A stretch of 28,188 nucleotides of DNA from a virus, in IMG/VR virus record IMGVR_UViG_3300031688_000098, positions 1 through 28,188 of that record. One strand, written 5' to 3'. Both the position numbers and the translations under genes were made by a program. Positions within the stretch are counted from its first letter, which is position 1, and every line of letters begins with the position of its first letter. The notes beneath the pieces were generated by a model. That model made no database searches and was not told the DNA's origin. It saw nothing but the letters and a program-made list of their open reading frames with translations. Positions 26,021 through 28,188 of this stretch are shown in pieces.

Positions 26021-26729
26021 CTTTCCAGATAATGGTTTTGTAATTGTAGCATCCAAACACAAAAGATTCTACAAAGCTGCAATAGAATGTGCAGAATCAG
26101 TTAAACTATTTTACCCAGAAGCTCACATTACAGTATATGTAGACCATGAAGAATGGATAGAACCTACAGACTGGAATCATGCAGACTGGATAGTACATTG
26201 GGAAGTACCCAATCACATAAGAGCTAAACTATGGGCTCTACCTCAAACACCATACAAAGGCAAAACATGTTATCTAGATGCTGACATGCTATGCCAACAC
26301 GAAGACATTGAACACGTCTTCGATCAACTACCAGAAGATCTAGATTTAATCTTTACAAAAATACGCCCATACAACGCAAAGATAACAAAACTATCTAACA
26401 CAGAAGAGATGACAATGCACTGTGGAATGTTTGTTTATAGAAGCAATCCTCAAACACTTGCATTAATGGAATCTTGGTATGGAGAATTTTTAAAACAAGA
26501 AGACCCTAACCATGACATAGGAGATTATCCTCAGGAATGTAGAAAGTGGGATACATTTACAATGTGGAAACTTCTAACATACTCAGAGCATGGTGTTAAG
26601 TGGGACGAGAACCTGCACGTTCGTTGGAACTTTATTAACGGACATTACGATGAAGAGCTCGAAGGAGAAGAGATTGTAATGTGGCATTACTCTATACCCT
26701 CCCATGAGATTTATTTAAAGAAGCGTTAA
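26001..26729 (+). CDS. GT-A-type glycosyltransferase
   Basis: A 242-aa protein resembling nucleotide-sugar transferases of the GT-A fold, probably GT8-like. FVIVASKHKRFYKAAIE forms the first strand and helix, RAKLWALPQTPYKGKTCYL leads into the DAD motif (residues 93-95) that binds the metal and sugar nucleotide, and CGMFVYRSN and a C-terminal WHYSIPSHE complete the pattern. It has AGGAG seven bases before its ATG. It has no signal peptide or membrane segment, so it acts in the cytoplasm. It lies after the fibre genes and overlaps its neighbours on both sides. The target could be a fibre, another virion protein or DNA; the sequence does not say which. Confidence 0.75.
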   Translation: MEQSKPDFPDNGFVIVASKHKRFYKAAIECAESVKLFYPEAHITVYVDHEEWIEPTDWNHADWIVHWEVPNHIRAKLWALPQTPYKGKTCYLDADMLCQHEDIEHVFDQLPEDLDLIFTKIRPYNAKITKLSNTEEMTMHCGMFVYRSNPQTLALMESWYGEFLKQEDPNHDIGDYPQECRKWDTFTMWKLLTYSEHGVKWDENLHVRWNFINGHYDEELEGEEIVMWHYSIPSHEIYLKKR

Positions 26730-26839
26730 TGTTTAAATTGCAAAAATGTATAGGTAAAGCAATCAATAGATTTTTAGAATGGACATGGCAGCGTAAAGCA
26801 AACAAACAATTTGAGGAGTCTCACCGTGATATGGACTGA
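26729..26839 (+). CDS. 36-aa protein between glycosyltransferase and oxygenase
   Basis: Starts in a TAATG shared with the glycosyltransferase stop and ends inside the oxygenase start region, so all three genes overlap. The product, starting MFKLQKCIGKAINRFLEW, is one amphipathic helix with Trp residues followed by a charged tail. Small proteins of this kind (Trp-rich helix then a charged end) occur between structural-region genes of marine T4-like phages, function unknown. It may mainly serve to couple translation. Confidence 0.55.
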   Translation: MFKLQKCIGKAINRFLEWTWQRKANKQFEESHRDMD

Positions 26840-27473
26840 TATATCAGATGAATTACTAGAAATGTTAGAGCCCTATTCAGATTGGTTCTTCAAACAGGAC
26901 CTAACTGCATTGAATGAGTTAGCGCAGGATAATCCTAAAAACACAAGCACAATGGATACAGGTTGTTCTATTGAATACTTAGATCAAGTAGTCAAAGCAG
27001 ATGGACGACATGAAGGGTATCCAGAAATATCATATAGCTATGATTTAAAGGCTGGTAATTTACCTGGTGAATTCCAAGAAAAGTATCAAGACTTATCTGT
27101 GGAATTGTGTACATGGCTGGGAGCTCGTAATGAGGCAGTCCATGTTTATTATCCAAAAAACGGTTTCATGAGTTGGCACAACAATTGGAATGCACATGGA
27201 TACAACATATTATTATCATATACAAAAAGTGGCGGAGGGTTCTTTAAATATAGAGATCCTAAGACCCACGAAGTAGTAGAAATGTTGGATACACCAGGCT
27301 GGTCTTGTAAGGTAGGGTACTATGGCAGGGGTAGAGAACCCGATAAAGTATACTATCACACTGCTGGAACACACGAACCGCGCCTCACATTAGGGTTCGT
27401 AGTCCCTAATCTGGACATGTGGCGTGACATGATTGAAGATATATCAGGCAAATCTGCCGAACACCTCTCCTAA
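26826..27473 (+). CDS. 2-oxoglutarate/Fe(II) oxygenase-like protein
   Basis: The start is GTG 26826, with GAGGAG seven bases upstream; a longer frame from TTG 26811 would have no ribosome binding site. The 215-aa product resembles cyanophage 2OG-Fe(II) oxygenases: GFMSWHNNWNAHGYNILLSY holds the proximal His118, GGGFFKYRDP and DTPGWSCKVG follow, the distal His178 is in VYYHTAG, and Arg186 in EPRLTLGFVV would bind 2-oxoglutarate. The usual HxD is HxN here (Asn120), which weakens metal binding but is seen in related phage proteins as I recall them. Such enzymes hydroxylate proteins or bases. Its place after a glycosyltransferase and fibres suggests virion modification. Confidence 0.6.
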   Translation: MIWTDISDELLEMLEPYSDWFFKQDLTALNELAQDNPKNTSTMDTGCSIEYLDQVVKADGRHEGYPEISYSYDLKAGNLPGEFQEKYQDLSVELCTWLGARNEAVHVYYPKNGFMSWHNNWNAHGYNILLSYTKSGGGFFKYRDPKTHEVVEMLDTPGWSCKVGYYGRGREPDKVYYHTAGTHEPRLTLGFVVPNLDMWRDMIEDISGKSAEHLS

Positions 27474-27474
27474 G

Positions 27475-27492
27475 TTACTGATTCCTCAGTAA
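27475..27492 (+). other. Hairpin at the late/early boundary
   Basis: TTACTGA pairs perfectly with TCAGTAA around a four-base loop, immediately after the oxygenase stop. An A-run follows rather than a T-run, so it is not a classical terminator on the plus strand. Together with the early promoter 30 bases downstream it has the stem-loop plus promoter layout known from mobile early-promoter cassettes of T4-like phages. Confidence 0.45.
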
Positions 27493-27522
27493 AAAAGAAT
27501 GCAAATCTTTTGCTAAAAGTGC

Positions 27523-27551
27523 TTGACTTTTGGTCCGTTAGAGTGCATAAT
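27523..27551 (+). promoter_or_regulatory. Sigma70-type early promoter 1
   Basis: TTGACT, a 17-base spacer, and CATAAT. A start around 27558 is expected, giving a leader with AAGGTGAG before the ATG at 27591. The same leader carries ATGAAGAAACAAACA, shared with promoter 2. Confidence 0.75.
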
Positions 27552-27590
27552 AACGGTATAATGAAGAAACAAACAATAAAAGGTGAGAAT

Positions 27591-27839
27591 ATGAGAGTAA
27601 GTAATTGGGCGAATGTAGGGCAAACTATAACATGGACATCAGCAGCTGGTGTTAACACAGGAGAAGTGTTGCAGATAGATGCTGGGAAAGCAACTGGCCA
27701 CCCTACTATTAAAGCAGATTACTACTTAGTAGGCTATGCGAAATGGCCTTCAGGTAACTGGAAAACTGCTTACCTAAACAGTAACGCAATGAACCAATTA
27801 CAGGTTCAAGTTAACCAAATTCAATTGGAACTCTTTTAA
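27591..27839 (+). CDS. Small early protein (82 aa), unknown function
   Basis: I chose the ATG at 27591 because AAGGTGAG sits just upstream and the ATG is the first with a ribosome binding site. The frame is also open from 27561 (MKKQTIKGEN), which lies only about three bases after the expected transcript start. The product is beta-type with many Trp, Asn and Gly (NWANVGQTITW, VGYAKWPSGNWKTAYL) and a polar Gln-rich end. No family is recognised. It is probably expressed early in infection from the promoter at 27523-27551, unlike the late genes to its left. Confidence 0.65.
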   Translation: MRVSNWANVGQTITWTSAAGVNTGEVLQIDAGKATGHPTIKADYYLVGYAKWPSGNWKTAYLNSNAMNQLQVQVNQIQLELF

Positions 27840-27847
27840 AATAATGC

Positions 27848-27876
27848 TTGACTTATGGTACCCAGGGTGCTATAAT
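27848..27876 (+). promoter_or_regulatory. Sigma70-type early promoter 2
   Basis: TTGACT, a 17-base spacer and a perfect TATAAT, with TGC before the -10 making it an extended -10. A start near 27883 is expected. It matches promoter 1 in the -35, the AACGGTATAA after the -10, and the leader. Confidence 0.85.
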
Positions 27877-27887
27877 AACGGTATAAA

Positions 27888-27923
27888 ATGAAGAAACAAA
27901 CAAAAATAGTGAGGACTAAATAA
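27888..27923 (+). CDS. Leader peptide ORF of 11 codons (possible)
   Basis: ATG at 27888 opens an 11-codon frame (MKKQTKIVRTK) whose TAA overlaps the ATG of the next gene as TAATG. Its first five codons match the leader of promoter 1. The frame starts only about five bases from the expected transcript start and has no ribosome binding site, so translation is doubtful. If used, it would couple translation to the next gene. Confidence 0.3.
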   Translation: MKKQTKIVRTK

Positions 27924-28188
27924 TGAATATTCAAACTTTAAAAATAGCAATGTCAACAATGAGTCAAGATGAATTGAGTCAGATTGTGAACTTTGCAAAT
28001 GGCTTGCAAAGAAGCTCTCGTACTGGGAGTAACTCTTCTCAATTTTCAGTTGGACAGAAAGTAAATGTAGTTCAAAAGACTAAATCTACTTCTGCGGTGA
28101 TTGTGAAGATGAACCCTAAGAAATGTGTTGTTGAAATGAACTGGCAAGGAAGAGGACTTTCAAAAGTCAATGTTCCTTACTCAATGTT
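27923..28188 (+). CDS. Small early protein, C-terminus beyond window
   Basis: ATG 27923 follows a GTGAGG tract. 88 codons are visible, open at the right edge. The N-terminus is helical (LKIAMSTMSQDELSQIVNFANGL), followed by a small beta-barrel-like domain: FSVGQKVNVVQKTKSTSAVIV, NPKKCVVEMNW and SKVNVPYSML. The pattern of QKTK...G/A-x-I then a VPxSML end occurs in small early proteins of T4-like phages; function unknown. Early expression is likely from the promoter at 27848-27876. Confidence 0.6.
   Translation, partial: MNIQTLKIAMSTMSQDELSQIVNFANGLQRSSRTGSNSSQFSVGQKVNVVQKTKSTSAVIVKMNPKKCVVEMNWQGRGLSKVNVPYSM

Noticed and set aside
26811-26825. TTG start for the oxygenase gene
   Set aside because: The TTG overlaps the GAGGAG that serves the GTG at 26826 and has no ribosome binding site of its own.
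27494-27514. Intrinsic terminator from AAAAGA/TCTTTT pairing before the early promoter
   Set aside because: The stem is only A-T pairs and too weak to call; the adjacent stronger hairpin lacks a T-run on the plus strand.

Overview
The window is part of the structural (late) gene region of a T4-like contractile-tailed phage, ending at the right in small early genes. Gene order and protein types (gp4, gp54, gp26, gp48, gp53, gp27-, gp5-, gp25-, gp6-, gp7- and gp8-like proteins, a DUF4815-type giant virion protein, and marine-type fibre genes) match marine T4-like phages of the cyanophage/pelagiphage kind. The DNA is AT-rich and coding density is very high, with many genes joined by a TAATG stop/start overlap. 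The host cannot be named from the sequence. Late promoters of the T4 type (TATAAATA) and sigma70-type early promoters (TTGACT, 17 bp, TATAAT) are both present.

Left arm (1-4556, minus strand). One operon is read leftwards from a late promoter at 4589-4596: gp4 head completion protein, an unrecognised 196-aa protein, a gp54-like tail-tube initiator, gp26, a gp51-like reading frame that has no start codon of its own, and a large protein that is probably the tape measure and runs off the left edge. A T TTT TTC heptamer four codons before the gp26 stop, followed by a perfect 7-bp hairpin, points to a programmed -1 frameshift making a gp26-gp51 fusion. This parallels the G/GT tail-assembly chaperones of lambda-like phages, and the next gene is the putative tape measure, as in those phages.

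Right arm (4612-25454, plus strand). Baseplate genes follow one another: gp48, gp53, a gp27-like hub protein, a gp5-like spike without the lysozyme domain but with a His-x-His tip, an unknown 203-aa protein, gp25, gp6, a gp7-like wedge protein, a small virion protein, gp8, a 2069-aa giant virion protein, a small coiled-coil protein, and two fibre-type genes. The second fibre gene ends in a long Tyr-Gly tetrapeptide repeat. The gp7-like, gp8 and giant proteins share the same Gly-rich beta repeat (GGxGYxxAPxV...), as if one module had spread through neighbouring genes.

Accessory and early part (25487-28188, plus strand). A conserved marine-phage protein of unknown function, a GT-A-type glycosyltransferase with a DAD motif, a 36-aa protein and a 2-oxoglutarate/Fe(II) oxygenase-like protein overlap end to end and could modify the fibre made just upstream. 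After position 27474 the style changes to two small early genes, each preceded by a near-identical early promoter and leader.

The items most worth following up are the gp26/gp51 frameshift, the two late promoters placed so close to a start codon that the mRNA would be leaderless, the Tyr-Gly repeat fibre with its adjacent modification cassette, and the duplicated early promoter cassette. There are no tRNAs, CRISPR arrays, insertion sequences or gene-free stretches over 300 bases.
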